Source of the DNA: Pleionea litopenaei
GTDB taxonomy: Bacteria; Pseudomonadota; Gammaproteobacteria; Enterobacterales; Kangiellaceae
Assembly: GCF_031198435.1 (NCBI RefSeq)
Contig: NZ_CP133548.1
Span: 3,010,001-3,074,000, forward strand
Direction of reading: 5' to 3'
DNA length: 64,000 nucleotides
The translations under genes were made by a program, and so were the position numbers. The stretch's first letter is position 1. Each line of letters starts with the position of its first letter. Positions 1-9,183 of this stretch are shown one piece after another. The notes beneath the pieces were generated by a model. That model was not told the origin of the DNA and did not search any database. It saw nothing but the letters and a program-made list of their open reading frames with translations.

Positions 1-368
1 AGCTGCTGGTGACGGGAGTTTTCTAACTGTTGGTAAGCGTCATGATCCCACATAGGATTCGCGACAAAATCGTCAGTTGTGCGATTAATCGGCGGCTGTC
101 GCGAATCGGGTTGATGAATAGATTGGTTGAAGCTTTGATAGGCGCTTGAAGAAAACTCGAGAGGCTCTGTTATTTCAATGGCCTTTTTCGGGTCATCGGG
201 TTTGGTTGTTAGTGGTGCTTCGATAGGCTCCTTAAGTTTCGTTCGATTCACCAAAGCTTCTTGATGTTGAGTTTTGGTAAGCGGATCATCTTCTCGCTGC
301 AATAACGAAAAGACGAGCATTAAGAAAATTAAAGAAGAACAGAAAAGAACAAGTAAATATTTATTCAT
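1..368 (-). CDS. membrane-anchored protein of unknown function (3' end outside window)
   Basis: Reading leftward from an ATG at 366-368, the frame stays open to the window edge (about 122 codons). Residues 1-22 form one hydrophobic segment preceded by Asn-Lys, as in a signal anchor or signal peptide. What follows is polar and rich in Pro, Lys, Glu and Gln (for example EPIEAPLTTKPDDPKKAIE), which looks like a periplasmic linker. The ATG overlaps the stop codon of the upstream parvulin-like gene (GATGAATAA), so translation is probably coupled. No family is recognised from the visible part. Confidence 0.7.
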   Translation of the reverse strand, partial: MNKYLLVLFCSSLIFLMLVFSLLQREDDPLTKTQHQEALVNRTKLKEPIEAPLTTKPDDPKKAIEITEPLEFSSSAYQSFNQSIHQPDSRQPPINRTTDDFVANPMWDHDAYQQLENSRHQQ

Positions 369-1548
369 CAATAGCAATGCCTTGTGTTTCTCTCTGTTCT
401 TTCAACAGTTGGTTGTAGTAAGACTTGGCTTTTTCTTGCCCCAAATGCCTTTTGGCTGCATACCTTACTGTTTCACTATCAAGTGGATAAATTGCGAAGT
501 CTTGATTCAGCACATAGACGACCAACCATGTTCCTTGAGGGCTACGAATCGGTTGACTTATCGTCTTCGGAGGCAAGCTTAATGCGACCGAACTTAGCCA
601 TTTATCCGAAAAGTTTTTATCGATCTTTTCTGGATCCTTCTGCGGTAGATGTTTTTGCCATTGTTTTGCCACTCGACGCGCTTGTTGAAGTGTAGGCAGT
701 GTTTGATAATAGACTGAAGCTTGACGAATATAGCTGAATTCGTTTTTGTTCTTTTTATAATAACGCTCAATGTCTTTCGCCGATACTGAGTCTCTCCACT
801 GTTTTAGTTTTGGGCCATCGCTATGTTGCTCTAAGGTTACTCCGTAAAAATGCTTAATGCGTGGAGAGAAGAGCAAACTTTTGTAACCTAGTTCTAATGA
901 AGTAAAAATCTTTTTTGGCTGTAAAAATTGTTGCGCCTTGAATGCGATTAACTTCAACTCAACTTCGCGCAATAGGGTTGCTCTATCTTGTTTTAGTAGC
1001 TTTTGTTTATCTTGAATTGATAGGCGATCGAATAAATCGGTTAGCGAAAAGTCAAGATGTTTAAAAGCAGTGTCTTGATAAACTTGTATCTTATCGAGTT
1101 GTCGGCGCTGCACTTTTGTCAGCTCATATCCCAAGGTTGACTGGTGCTTGAACAGTTTTTCGAGTTGTCGTTGTTCAATAGAACGGAGTACGGACTCAAA
1201 CGTCGTTGTTTCTTGGGTTGGATTAATTGAGCGATAGTAACTTACTAAAAATTGCTCAAAGTACCACTGTTCACTATAGTCGACCGCATTTCTTTTTAAA
1301 GCATCAGGATGAGTGAGTTTGGTGAACTGGTAAATCGAAATGCTATCGCCCCATAATGTTGCGAACTTCTTTGGCGATAAATCATAAGGCTTACCAAATT
1401 TATTATAAAAATAGTCAAACAGCTCACCACTGATCGACCATTGCTGTTGAGTTGTCGATTCTTGCGGTAATACTATTCCTGAGAGGGCGGTCGCAAAGCA
1501 GCCTGAACAAATCAGGCTGCTTGCAAGAAGTAACAATACATTCTTCAT
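361..1548 (-). CDS. parvulin-like peptidyl-prolyl isomerase / SurA-like periplasmic protein
   Basis: About 395 residues. I place the start at the ATG at 1546-1548, which begins directly with a signal peptide (MKNVLLLLASSLICSGC); an in-frame TTG nine codons upstream is possible. Cys17 might be lipidated, but the lipobox is poor. The C-terminal half resembles the region before and within rotamase domains of SurA/PpiC proteins: a helical part ending in DIERYYKKNKNEF, then a short segment with SPQGTWLVVYVLNQ. A full catalytic parvulin domain is not evident, so it may be a chaperone-like relative. It lies between the S1/P1-like gene and the anchored protein and overlaps the latter, which points to one operon. 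The role of the set is unknown. Confidence 0.55.
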   Translation of the reverse strand: MKNVLLLLASSLICSGCFATALSGIVLPQESTTQQQWSISGELFDYFYNKFGKPYDLSPKKFATLWGDSISIYQFTKLTHPDALKRNAVDYSEQWYFEQFLVSYYRSINPTQETTTFESVLRSIEQRQLEKLFKHQSTLGYELTKVQRRQLDKIQVYQDTAFKHLDFSLTDLFDRLSIQDKQKLLKQDRATLLREVELKLIAFKAQQFLQPKKIFTSLELGYKSLLFSPRIKHFYGVTLEQHSDGPKLKQWRDSVSAKDIERYYKKNKNEFSYIRQASVYYQTLPTLQQARRVAKQWQKHLPQKDPEKIDKNFSDKWLSSVALSLPPKTISQPIRSPQGTWLVVYVLNQDFAIYPLDSETVRYAAKRHLGQEKAKSYYNQLLKEQRETQGIAIDE

Positions 1549-1561
1549 TTTCTTCGCCAGC

Positions 1562-2599
1562 TTAAATTGTATCAAAGCGATTCATGGCGTGATTAAGAAT
1601 ATGCACCACCATTGCAATTGCATGAGGCACAACTTGGTTGGCAACGGCAACACGGTCATTATGACTTTGAGAATAAAGAACAATTCCTCCTTGCGCGTAC
1701 GAAAAGCTACCACCTTGGGTTAACAAAGGTCGAATATCTTGCGAGTTCGCTGCGATTGGAGAAAAGCTACTGAGCGCTTGATTAACTTTGGCAAAGTCAT
1801 TTAAGTTTTCAGAGTCGTAATAGTCTGCCACCCAAGCTTCCCATCCAGAGTGATTGAGTGCTGACGTTGTCCAAGTATGGTGCGGTTGAAGCAAGTCAGT
1901 GGTGTGTAATACAAACCCGAGTGATTGAACGGTCGGTTGCGACCAAAATTCTGAGTACCAATATTGACCAAGATTATCGAGCGGTTGGAATGGCATGTTT
2001 TGAAAATCTTGGTACATATTATAATTCGAGTAGCTGCCTTGTCGGTAGTTGCCTTCCGTCACTTGGTAAGTGCGGTACTCAGAGTCCTCAGCACCGAACC
2101 AGCCAGTTTTACCACCGCGGCCATCGTCGAGATGATCGTTGTAAAGCCAAGAAGAGGCTAGGTTATCGACATCACCTTTTACCGTTAGTTGACTGTAGTT
2201 GTAACCACCAAAGTCATTGCCATGTTCATCGATACCTTGTGTGTGATTTTGAAAATGCCAGTAAGAGGTATATTTCACAATGCTTTCAGCCATGCCCCAT
2301 AGCGGCGCTTGAACACAGTCGCCAGTGATGGCGCCACAGATAAATGTATCGGCGAAATCGTCGACATCATAAGCACCTTGGCCAAGTAAATTTCCGAGCT
2401 CATTCACTCTTAATCCGGCGTTATTTGCCAAGCGCTGTAGCTTTGCAAATTCTGTTGTATTTGGGTTAGCTTGCATATAGGCCACCGCATCTTGCACGAT
2501 GCGTTTATGCGTTACCTGTTTAAAGGCGTGTGCCGACAAGCTATTAAAAGCGAAAGCGAGAGGAATACAGAAAGAAATAAAACGTGCAACGGTGGTCAT
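1562..2599 (-). CDS. secreted S1/P1 nuclease / zinc phospholipase C-fold protein
   Basis: 345 residues with a signal peptide ending near AHA (residue 25), followed by Phe and an early His (FKQVTHKRI), as in the S1/P1 nuclease and bacterial phospholipase C superfamily, where N-terminal residues bind zinc. Other likely metal ligands are DVDDFADTF, YWHFQNH, LHTTDLLQPHH and NHSGWEAW; the last matches the family H-x3-E/D pattern. The central motif has His three residues before Asp, where S1/P1 and PLC enzymes have four, so the active site may be altered. It is exported and probably acts in the periplasm or outside. It is first in the operon with the parvulin-like gene, whose signal-peptide ATG lies 14 bases beyond this stop. 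Confidence 0.6.
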   Translation of the reverse strand: MTTVARFISFCIPLAFAFNSLSAHAFKQVTHKRIVQDAVAYMQANPNTTEFAKLQRLANNAGLRVNELGNLLGQGAYDVDDFADTFICGAITGDCVQAPLWGMAESIVKYTSYWHFQNHTQGIDEHGNDFGGYNYSQLTVKGDVDNLASSWLYNDHLDDGRGGKTGWFGAEDSEYRTYQVTEGNYRQGSYSNYNMYQDFQNMPFQPLDNLGQYWYSEFWSQPTVQSLGFVLHTTDLLQPHHTWTTSALNHSGWEAWVADYYDSENLNDFAKVNQALSSFSPIAANSQDIRPLLTQGGSFSYAQGGIVLYSQSHNDRVAVANQVVPHAIAMVVHILNHAMNRFDTI

Positions 2600-2913
2600 T
2601 GGTTTTGCTCCTGTTCATTGAAAAGTTGCACATCACATTAGTGAGATATTGTGACAAAGGGTTGGACAAAAAATGACGAATTTATATGATGAGGAGTAGT
2701 TAACAAGATTGAGCGAGTTATAACGATTCACTTAATGGGTATTGAGATAAGAAGGATATCTATTTTTTCGAACAATCAAATCGATATTTGGCAGTTTCGA
2801 ATCGAAAAATTTAAAGTAAACTGTTATTCATAGCTTTTTAGCAGCCTGTTTGCGTTGGGTCGTTAGGCCGCATGTCGTTGGTTGATTAATGTTGGATTTA
2901 AGTGAGGAGAGTC
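2600..2913. other. intergenic region between divergent genes
   Basis: About 314 AT-rich bases separating the divergent S1/P1-like gene and cytochrome b561. It must hold promoters for both. I see no clear sigma-70 pair, terminator or strong repeat. A ribosome-binding site (GAGGAG, 2904-2909) lies just before the ATG of the b561 gene. Confidence 0.5.
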
Positions 2914-3468
2914 ATGATTCGGAATACTGAAACTGCCTACGGTAGTGTTGCGAAAATTATTCATTGGCTCGTCGCTTTGGTAGTGATTGGCTTGTTTAGC
3001 GTTGGTGTATGGATGGTCACACTTGATTACTACAGTGATTGGCACAAGACGGCTCCTCATTATCATAAGAGTGTCGGATTATTATTGGCCGCATTGATGA
3101 TTTTTCGATTGCTATGGCGTTGGTTCAATGTGACTCCGAAAGCGCCAGCCAACCATACAAAGTGGGAGCGTTTTGCTGCTCATTCTGCGCACATACTGCT
3201 TTATCTGTTGCTGTTTGCGTTGTTTTTTTCTGGCTTTTTGATTTCTACCGCCGATGGAAGAGGTATTGAGATTTTTAATTGGGTGACCGTGCCATCGCTC
3301 GGAGAACTGTTTCAAAACCAAGAAGATATTGCTGGCGAAATACACGAATGGCTGGCTTATTCATTGATCGCTCTCGTAGTCATTCATGCAGCGGCGGCGT
3401 TAAAGCATCATTTTATCGACAAAGACAATACGCTAAAGCGAATGATTAATGATAATGCATCGGAATAA
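2914..3468 (+). CDS. yceJ: cytochrome b561 family di-heme membrane protein (YceJ-like)
   Basis: 184 residues with four predicted membrane helices. Histidines suitable for heme b ligation are visible: IIHWLVALVV (helix 1), YHKSVGLLLAALM (helix 2), HEWLAYSLIALVVIHAAAAL (helix 4). This is the CybB/YceJ family, which moves electrons between quinol and periplasmic partners. The ATG at 2914 is preferred over an upstream GTG because GAGGAG sits four bases before it. The next gene, YceI, follows after 45 bases; the b561-YceI pairing is conserved in Escherichia coli (yceJ-yceI) and elsewhere, which supports a shared but poorly defined role in isoprenoid-quinone or redox handling. Confidence 0.88.
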   Translation: MIRNTETAYGSVAKIIHWLVALVVIGLFSVGVWMVTLDYYSDWHKTAPHYHKSVGLLLAALMIFRLLWRWFNVTPKAPANHTKWERFAAHSAHILLYLLLFALFFSGFLISTADGRGIEIFNWVTVPSLGELFQNQEDIAGEIHEWLAYSLIALVVIHAAAALKHHFIDKDNTLKRMINDNASE

Positions 3469-3513
3469 ATAATTGATTTAATTTATTGAAACTAAACTGT
3501 TAGGAGAAAATTA

Positions 3514-4068
3514 ATGAAAAAAGTGGTTCTTGCAACGTTGTTGAGTTTGAGTTTTGGTGTGGCTTCAGCAGCTGATTATGTAATTGATTCGAAAGGTGCG
3601 CATGCATCGGTTAACTTTAAAGTGAGTCACCTTGGCTATTCTTGGTTGTTAGGGCGCTTCAATACTTTTGAAGGTACCTTCAATTATGACCCGGCGAAAA
3701 TTGAAGAATCAAAGGTCATGGTAACAATTGATACTACCAGTCTAGATTCGAATCACGCGGAGCGTGATAAGCACTTAAAAAGCGATGATTTCTTAGACGC
3801 AGGTAAATTCCCAAAAGCTACCTTTGTCAGTACTAAAGTGGCCGACCAAGGCAATGGTAAGTTAGTGGTTACTGGTGATTTCACGATGCACGGAGTGACC
3901 AAAAGCATTTCGATCGATGCCCAATTGGTCGGGGCCGGTGAAGATCCTTGGGGTGGTTATCGAGCTGGTTTCAGCGGTACGACCAAAATTAATATGGGAG
4001 ACTTTAATTTTAAGAAAAACTACGGAGATGTATGGTTAGACTTACATATCGAAGGGATCCGTCAGTAA
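3514..4068 (+). CDS. yceI: YceI family periplasmic lipid-binding protein
   Basis: 184 residues: a signal peptide cut after GVASA (about residue 19), then the whole YceI lipocalin-like domain. Family features visible are DSKGAHASVNFKVSHLGYSW near the N-terminus, SNHAERDKHLKSDDFLD, the F-P-K-A-T-F strand, TMHGVTKSI and the C-terminal DVWLDLHIEG. YceI proteins bind a polyprenoid or quinone tail in a beta-barrel in the periplasm. AGGAG lies just before the ATG. It is probably co-transcribed with the b561 gene and ends before a GC-rich hairpin at 4092-4114. Confidence 0.93.
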   Translation: MKKVVLATLLSLSFGVASAADYVIDSKGAHASVNFKVSHLGYSWLLGRFNTFEGTFNYDPAKIEESKVMVTIDTTSLDSNHAERDKHLKSDDFLDAGKFPKATFVSTKVADQGNGKLVVTGDFTMHGVTKSISIDAQLVGAGEDPWGGYRAGFSGTTKINMGDFNFKKNYGDVWLDLHIEGIRQ

Positions 4069-4091
4069 TTTTCAATCGAAAGCGACTCTTC

Positions 4092-4118
4092 AAAGCCCGG
4101 CGTTGCCGGGCTTTGCCG
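4092..4118 (+). terminator. hairpin terminator after yceI
   Basis: Perfect 9-bp stem AAAGCCCGG / CCGGGCTTT with a 5-base loop (4092-4114), 23 bases after the yceI stop. The trailing T run is short, so termination may be partial or Rho-assisted. Confidence 0.65.
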
Positions 4119-4167
4119 TTGAATGGTAACTTTCAGGTAAATTGTTACAAATAAGAAGAAGTCTTTC

Positions 4168-4196
4168 TTGGTTACATACATTCGTGTATGTATAAT
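4168..4196 (+). promoter_or_regulatory. sigma-70 promoter of the RND pump operon
   Basis: TTGGTT (4168-4173), a 17-base spacer, then a perfect TATAAT (4191-4196). Start of transcription is expected near 4203, giving a leader of about 37 bases to the adaptor ATG at 4240. The spacer is almost wholly filled by a palindrome that matches AcrR-type operators. Confidence 0.75.
4173..4192. promoter_or_regulatory. TetR/AcrR-type operator
   Basis: Perfect inverted repeat TACATACA (4173-4180), TTCG, TGTATGTA (4185-4192). It closely resembles the known acrAB operator core (TACATACATT...AATGTATGTA). It lies between the -35 and -10 boxes, so a bound repressor would block polymerase. The likely ligand is the TetR regulator at 8487-9107. 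Confidence 0.75.
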
Positions 4197-4239
4197 ACGT
4201 CAGTCCAGTTCTGCAATTAATTTTTTTGGAGTATTCACT

Positions 4240-5379
4240 ATGCCGAGTCGATCTTGGTTTGTTACAGGCATCGCTGCTGTGGTGGCGGTCGTAGGCCTCG
4301 CGAGTTGCGAACAGTCGGCGCCAGCGCAAGGTGGTGGTATGCCTGCCCCTGAAGTGACCACAATGACCGTGGCACAAAGCCAGTATCCGTTGAATGTTAT
4401 ATTGAGCGGTCGCACCGTCGACTTTCGCCAAGCGGAAATTCGCCCTCAAGTCGCAGGCATCGTTCAACAACGCTTGTTTCGTGAAGGCCAGGTCGTTCAG
4501 AAAGACGATGTTCTTTATCGCATTGATGCTGCGCCCTATCAAGCAGAACTCAATCGCGCAAAAGCCAATTTGAAACGTGCTGAAGCGGTGGCGTTAAATG
4601 CCGAGCATCGGGCGAAACGAGTCAGCAATCTATTTAAAGATAAGTTAGTTAGTCAGCAAGATTACGATGATGCACAAGCGAATCTGTTGCAAGCTAAAGC
4701 GGATGTCGACGTGGCTAAAGCAGCGACGGTAGCGGCACAAATAAATTTAGATTACACCGATATTCGGGCACCTATTAGTGGGCAAATCGGTCGCTCCTTT
4801 GTTACCGAAGGCAGTTTGGTGACAACCAATCAAGTACAAGCCCTTGCAACCATTCGGCAAACCGACCCCATTTATGTTGACTTGACTCAGTCGGCAAATG
4901 AAATGCAAGCGTTACGTAGTCAAGTGAAAGGTACAGGGGATCAACCATTACCAGTGGCTTTATTGCTTGATGACGGAAGCTACTATTCGCAAAACGGTGA
5001 GCTTCAGTTCGCTGAGGTAAACGTCGATCCGAGCAGTGGAATGGTCACTTTAAGAGCCGTATTTCCGAACTCTGATGGCGTTTTGATGCCCGGGATGTTT
5101 GTTAGGGCTGAAATTCGCTATGGCGAAAAACAAGGGATCTTGTTGCCGCAATCGATCGTTCAACGAACCCCGACTGGAGGTGCTTCGGTCTATCAATTGG
5201 ACGAACAGAATACGGTTAGTATATTGCCGATTCAAATTGATCGAGCGGTTGGTTCGAACTGGTTAGTGAAGCAAGGCGTATCGCCTGGCACCCGTTTAGT
5301 TACTCAGGGACTGCAAAAAATTCGGCCTGGAATGCAAGTGCGAGTTGCGCCGCAGCCGCAAGCCGATGCAGGAGAATAA
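4240..5379 (+). CDS. RND efflux periplasmic adaptor (AcrA/MexA family lipoprotein)
   Basis: 379 residues. The ATG at 4240 is chosen because longer readings run through the promoter and operator. A lipoprotein signal ends in GLASC (Cys about 23), so the protein is anchored to the inner membrane, as in AcrA/MexA. Visible parts in order: the lipoyl half-motif (QAEIRPQVAGIVQQ), an alpha-helical hairpin (AELNRAKANLKRAEA to DVDVAKAATVAA), the second lipoyl half (DYTDIRAPISGQIGRS), a beta-barrel with RQTDPIYVDLTQS, and the membrane-proximal domain. It links the RND pump to an outer-membrane channel. The pump gene follows after three bases. No TolC-like gene is in the window, so the channel must be encoded elsewhere. 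Confidence 0.93.
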   Translation: MPSRSWFVTGIAAVVAVVGLASCEQSAPAQGGGMPAPEVTTMTVAQSQYPLNVILSGRTVDFRQAEIRPQVAGIVQQRLFREGQVVQKDDVLYRIDAAPYQAELNRAKANLKRAEAVALNAEHRAKRVSNLFKDKLVSQQDYDDAQANLLQAKADVDVAKAATVAAQINLDYTDIRAPISGQIGRSFVTEGSLVTTNQVQALATIRQTDPIYVDLTQSANEMQALRSQVKGTGDQPLPVALLLDDGSYYSQNGELQFAEVNVDPSSGMVTLRAVFPNSDGVLMPGMFVRAEIRYGEKQGILLPQSIVQRTPTGGASVYQLDEQNTVSILPIQIDRAVGSNWLVKQGVSPGTRLVTQGLQKIRPGMQVRVAPQPQADAGE

Positions 5380-5382
5380 TTG

Positions 5383-8300
5383 ATGGTAAACTTTTTTATT
5401 GATCGCCCAATATTTTCTTGGGTTATAGCCATCGTTATTATGCTTGCGGGCGCTTTGGCCATTAAAGAATTGCCGGTTGAACAATACCCGAAAATTGCTC
5501 CGCCAGCGGTAACCATTAATGCTAGCTATCCGGGTGCGTCGGCGCAAACCGCTGAGAATGCCGTGACTCAAGTTATTGAACAGTCGATGAATGGCTTAGA
5601 TAACTTAATGTATATGTCTGCGCAAAGTGATTCCATTGGTAACATTACGATCACATTGACGTTTGAGACTGGCACCGATGCCGATATCGCACAGGTACAA
5701 GTTCAAAACAAATTGCAACAAGCCATGCCGTTACTTCCCCAAGAAGTGCAGCAACAAGGTGTTCAAGTCGCTAAGTCGAGTGGTGCTTTTTTAATGGTGA
5801 TTGGCTTTTATTCTGAGAGTGAAAAGCTAACACGATATGATATATCCGATTACGTCGTCTCTAATATAAAAGATCCCATAAGCCGCACTGCGGGTGTCGG
5901 AAATGTTGTTTTATTCGGTAGCCAATATGCTATGCGAGTATGGTTAGATGCGGTTAAATTGGAGCAGTTTCAATTAACACCAAGTGATGTTGTTCAAGCC
6001 ATTCGAGTGCAGAATAATCAAGTGACTGCTGGCCAACTAGGTGGAATGCCTGCCATCGATGGTCAACAAATTAATTCTGCCATTCTTGCGCAAACGCGAT
6101 TAGAAACGCCAGAAGAATTCGCGCAGATTCTGTTACGCGTTAATCCTGACGGCTCAAAAGTTCGGTTAGATGACGTTGCACGCGTCGAGCTTGGTGGTGA
6201 GAACTACGCGACCATTGCGCGGTTTAATGGCAAGACGTCTTCAGGACTGGCCATTGAATTGGCAACGGGGGCTAATGCGCTAGATACCGCTGAGGCAGTC
6301 AAAGCTAAGTTAGATGAGTTGCGACCATTTTTTCCAGAAGACTTGCGCGCAGAAATTCCATACGACACGACTCCTTTTGTAGAAATTTCAATTTCATCGG
6401 TGGTACAAACTTTAATAGAAGCCATTGTTCTTGTCTTCTTGGTGATGTACCTGTTCTTACAAAATATTCGTGCAACTTTGATCCCTACATTGGCCGTTCC
6501 GGTTGTGTTACTCGGAACCTTTGGCATTATGGCGGCGCTGGGATTCTCGATTAACACATTAACCATGTTTGGAATGGTGCTCGCTATTGGTTTGTTAGTC
6601 GATGACGCTATTGTGGTGGTAGAGAATGTCGAACGTGTTATCCATGAAGACGGATTGTCGCCGTATGAGGCGACGCGAAAATCAATGGGGCAAATTACCG
6701 GCGCCTTGGTGGGCATAGGTTTAGTGCTGTCTGCGGTTTTCGTACCTATGGCATTTTTTGGTGGTGCGACCGGAGCGATTTACAAGCAGTTCTCAATTAC
6801 GATTGTTTCGGCAATGGCTTTGTCAGTATTGGTTGCTTTGATCTTCACACCTGCGCTTTGTGCGACGCTACTGAAAGCCAGCGATGTGCATAAACCGGCG
6901 CGCGGCTTTTTTAAATGGTTTAACCAATCTTTTGATAATTCCAGTCGAGGGTATCGTAAGAGTGTAGGTGGCTTACTGAAGCGACCGCTACGTTCATTGT
7001 TTGTGTATGCGGGTATTCTTGCCGTGATGGCGTTTATGTTTGTACGTCTGCCGACCTCTTTCTTACCCGACGAAGACCAAGGTATTTTTCTTACCATGGT
7101 TCAATTACCTGCAGGTGCAAGCCAAGAGCGCACCGAAGCAGTCATGACCAAAGTTGCAGAATATTATGCAAATGAGCCTGCTGTACAATCGGCCTTCACA
7201 GTATCGGGTTTTAGTTTTGCAGGCAGCGGGCAAAATGTCGGTTTAGCGTTTGTGCGTTTAAAAGATTGGTCATTACGTGATGAGTCTCAATCTGTACAAG
7301 CCGTTATTGGCCGAGCAATGGGATACTTTTTTAGTGTAAAAGAAGCGCAAATTTTTGCTTTTAATCTTCCTCCGATTATGGACTTAGGTCGAGCGACCGG
7401 GTTTTCTATGTTCCTACAAGATCGAGGAGGCCTTGGGCACAATGCGTTGCTGCAAGCGCGTAATCAATTATTGGGTATGGCGGCGCAACAGCAAAGTGTC
7501 GTTGGTGTTCGTCCGAACGGAATGGAAGACGCGCCACAGTTAAAGATTGAAATTGATCAACAAAAAGCTGAGTCATTGGGCGTGTCTATCGCGGATATCA
7601 ATCAGACTTTAGCGATTGCTTGGGGTTCGACCTATGTAAATGATTTTGTCGATCGAGGCAGAGTGAAAAAAGTATTCGTACAAGCCGATGCTGACTTTCG
7701 AATGATGCCTGATGACTTACGTCATTGGGTGGTGAGAAATAATCAAGGTGAAATGGTTAACTTCAGTGCGTTTGCGAAGACCCGTTGGGTTTATGGACCG
7801 CAAAGGTTAGAGCGCTACAACGGGTTACCAGCGATGGAGATTCAGGGTCAGCCAGCACCAGGTTTCAGCTCTGGCGTTGCAATGGATACGATGGCGCAAC
7901 TGGTTGCGCAATTACCACCGGGTATTGGATTTGAGTGGACCGGCACTTCGTACCAAGAAAAGTTATCGGGCTCTCAAGCACCCGGGCTGTACGCACTTTC
8001 TATACTAGTCGTATTCTTATGTCTGGCGGCACTTTATGAAAGTTGGAGCATTCCTTTTGCGGTTATATTGGTTGTGCCTCTCGGAGTCTTCGGTGCCTTA
8101 TGTGCTGCTTACTTAGGTGGAATGGGTAACGATGTCTACTTTCAAGTCGGTCTTTTAACGACGATGGGATTAGCGTCGAAAAATGCCATTTTGATCGTGG
8201 AGTTTGCACGAGAATTACAATTCCAAGGGAAGTCTCTGGTCGACGCCATTTTAGAAGCGGTTCGCTTGCGTCTACGTCCTATTATTATGACGTCTTTAGC

Positions 8301-8490
8301 CTTCTCGTTGGGCGTCTTGCCTTTGGTATTGAGTTCGGGAGCAGGCTCGGCAAGTCGAAACGCGATTGGAAGCAGTGTGCTAGGTGGAATGATTTCAGCG
8401 ACGGTTCTGGCGATTTTCCTAGTACCCGTCTTTTACTTAGTGGTGATTCGTTGGTTCAGTCGTGACGCACGTTTGAGTAAAGCGAATTAA
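5383..8490 (+). CDS. RND multidrug efflux transporter (AcrB/MexB, HAE-1 family)
   Basis: 1035 residues, the usual length for HAE-1 pumps. It starts [15 protein letters not shown], the standard N-terminal helix. TM4 has the proton-relay pair Asp-Asp in [17 protein letters not shown], and TM10 has the lysine in [16 protein letters not shown]. Two large periplasmic loops separate the twelve membrane helices. A TTG at 5380 directly precedes the ATG at 5383; GGAGAA at 5371-5376 fits the ATG. It forms an operon with the adaptor and exports hydrophobic or amphiphilic drugs using the proton gradient. Its TAA (8488-8490) overlaps the stop of the convergent tetR gene. Confidence 0.95.
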   Translation: MVNFFIDRPIFSWVIAIVIMLAGALAIKELPVEQYPKIAPPAVTINASYPGASAQTAENAVTQVIEQSMNGLDNLMYMSAQSDSIGNITITLTFETGTDADIAQVQVQNKLQQAMPLLPQEVQQQGVQVAKSSGAFLMVIGFYSESEKLTRYDISDYVVSNIKDPISRTAGVGNVVLFGSQYAMRVWLDAVKLEQFQLTPSDVVQAIRVQNNQVTAGQLGGMPAIDGQQINSAILAQTRLETPEEFAQILLRVNPDGSKVRLDDVARVELGGENYATIARFNGKTSSGLAIELATGANALDTAEAVKAKLDELRPFFPEDLRAEIPYDTTPFVEISISSVVQTLIEAIVLVFLVMYLFLQNIRATLIPTLAVPVVLLGTFGIMAALGFSINTLTMFGMVLAIGLLVDDAIVVVENVERVIHEDGLSPYEATRKSMGQITGALVGIGLVLSAVFVPMAFFGGATGAIYKQFSITIVSAMALSVLVALIFTPALCATLLKASDVHKPARGFFKWFNQSFDNSSRGYRKSVGGLLKRPLRSLFVYAGILAVMAFMFVRLPTSFLPDEDQGIFLTMVQLPAGASQERTEAVMTKVAEYYANEPAVQSAFTVSGFSFAGSGQNVGLAFVRLKDWSLRDESQSVQAVIGRAMGYFFSVKEAQIFAFNLPPIMDLGRATGFSMFLQDRGGLGHNALLQARNQLLGMAAQQQSVVGVRPNGMEDAPQLKIEIDQQKAESLGVSIADINQTLAIAWGSTYVNDFVDRGRVKKVFVQADADFRMMPDDLRHWVVRNNQGEMVNFSAFAKTRWVYGPQRLERYNGLPAMEIQGQPAPGFSSGVAMDTMAQLVAQLPPGIGFEWTGTSYQEKLSGSQAPGLYALSILVVFLCLAALYESWSIPFAVILVVPLGVFGALCAAYLGGMGNDVYFQVGLLTTMGLASKNAILIVEFARELQFQGKSLVDAILEAVRLRLRPIIMTSLAFSLGVLPLVLSSGAGSASRNAIGSSVLGGMISATVLAIFLVPVFYLVVIRWFSRDARLSKAN

Positions 8491-9107
8491 CGTGCTTTTA
8501 ACATCCCTCGAAGCATTGTATCAACCATGGTCGATGCAATGCTTTGAAGGTCGCATTCGTTTGGTTGAATTAAATAAGAACTGATCAGTCCTTTTATAAA
8601 AACGTGTAAGCTGTAAGCTGCGACCTTTGGGTCGAGATCATCGCGAAGTAAGTTGTTGCTTTTTGCTCGTCTGAAGGTTTTTTCCATAATTTCTAAGGCC
8701 TCGTAATCTAACTCAGCCTGAGTGTTCACTGCGGGGTTTAATTCATCGATATATTCGCAACGATGAAACACAATGGTTAAGACACGACGATGTTGCTCGC
8801 TGGTACCAATCAAGGTTAAACCACTAACCATAAGCTCTTTAATTTGAGCGATGGGATCGCCGGACTCGAGTGCATCGAGCTTTTTCAAAAGGTTATGGAA
8901 AGGAAGGCGAACTCTGGCTAACATCGCATTGAATAGATCCGCTTTGTCTTCAAAATGCCAGTAAATTGCTCCCCGAGTTACGTCAGCTTGGCTAGCAATT
9001 TTAGCTAGAGTCGTTCGCGATACGCCATGTTGGTAGAATAAGTGCTCTGCCGCATCTAGGATAGCTTCTCGAGTTGCTTCTGCTTCTGCTTTGGTTCGGC
9101 GCGCCAT
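8487..9107 (-). CDS. TetR/AcrR family repressor of the RND pump
   Basis: 206 residues. The N-terminal helix-turn-helix is typical of AcrR/TtgR/SmeT proteins ([20 protein letters not shown], about residues 32-51), followed by an all-helical ligand-binding domain. It converges on the pump gene and the two stop codons overlap inside TTAA. AcrR-type repressors are usually divergent from their pump; here the regulator lies at the far end, and the matching operator is in the pump promoter 4.3 kb away. A 12-base direct repeat (TCTCTTTAGTAG) flanks the region upstream of its start at 9109-9120 and 9171-9182. Confidence 0.88.
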   Translation of the reverse strand: MARRTKAEAEATREAILDAAEHLFYQHGVSRTTLAKIASQADVTRGAIYWHFEDKADLFNAMLARVRLPFHNLLKKLDALESGDPIAQIKELMVSGLTLIGTSEQHRRVLTIVFHRCEYIDELNPAVNTQAELDYEALEIMEKTFRRAKSNNLLRDDLDPKVAAYSLHVFIKGLISSYLIQPNECDLQSIASTMVDTMLRGMLKAR

Positions 9108-9183
9108 GTCTCTTTAGTAGGGTATTTTAATCTCTGGTTAAAGTTTATCACAATTCACCCTCATCAGAGATCTCTTTAGTAGT

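Noticed and set aside
1858-2328. 156-codon plus-strand frame inside the S1/P1-like gene
   Set aside because: Opposite strand has a signal peptide and family motifs; this one has neither.
4168-4239. 24-codon N-terminal extension of the first adaptor
   Set aside because: It would be translated from promoter and operator DNA; the lipoprotein signal begins at 4240.
6204-6716. 170-codon open frame on the minus strand inside the RND pump gene
   Set aside because: It is antisense to a strongly conserved pump domain, has no family resemblance and no ribosome-binding site.
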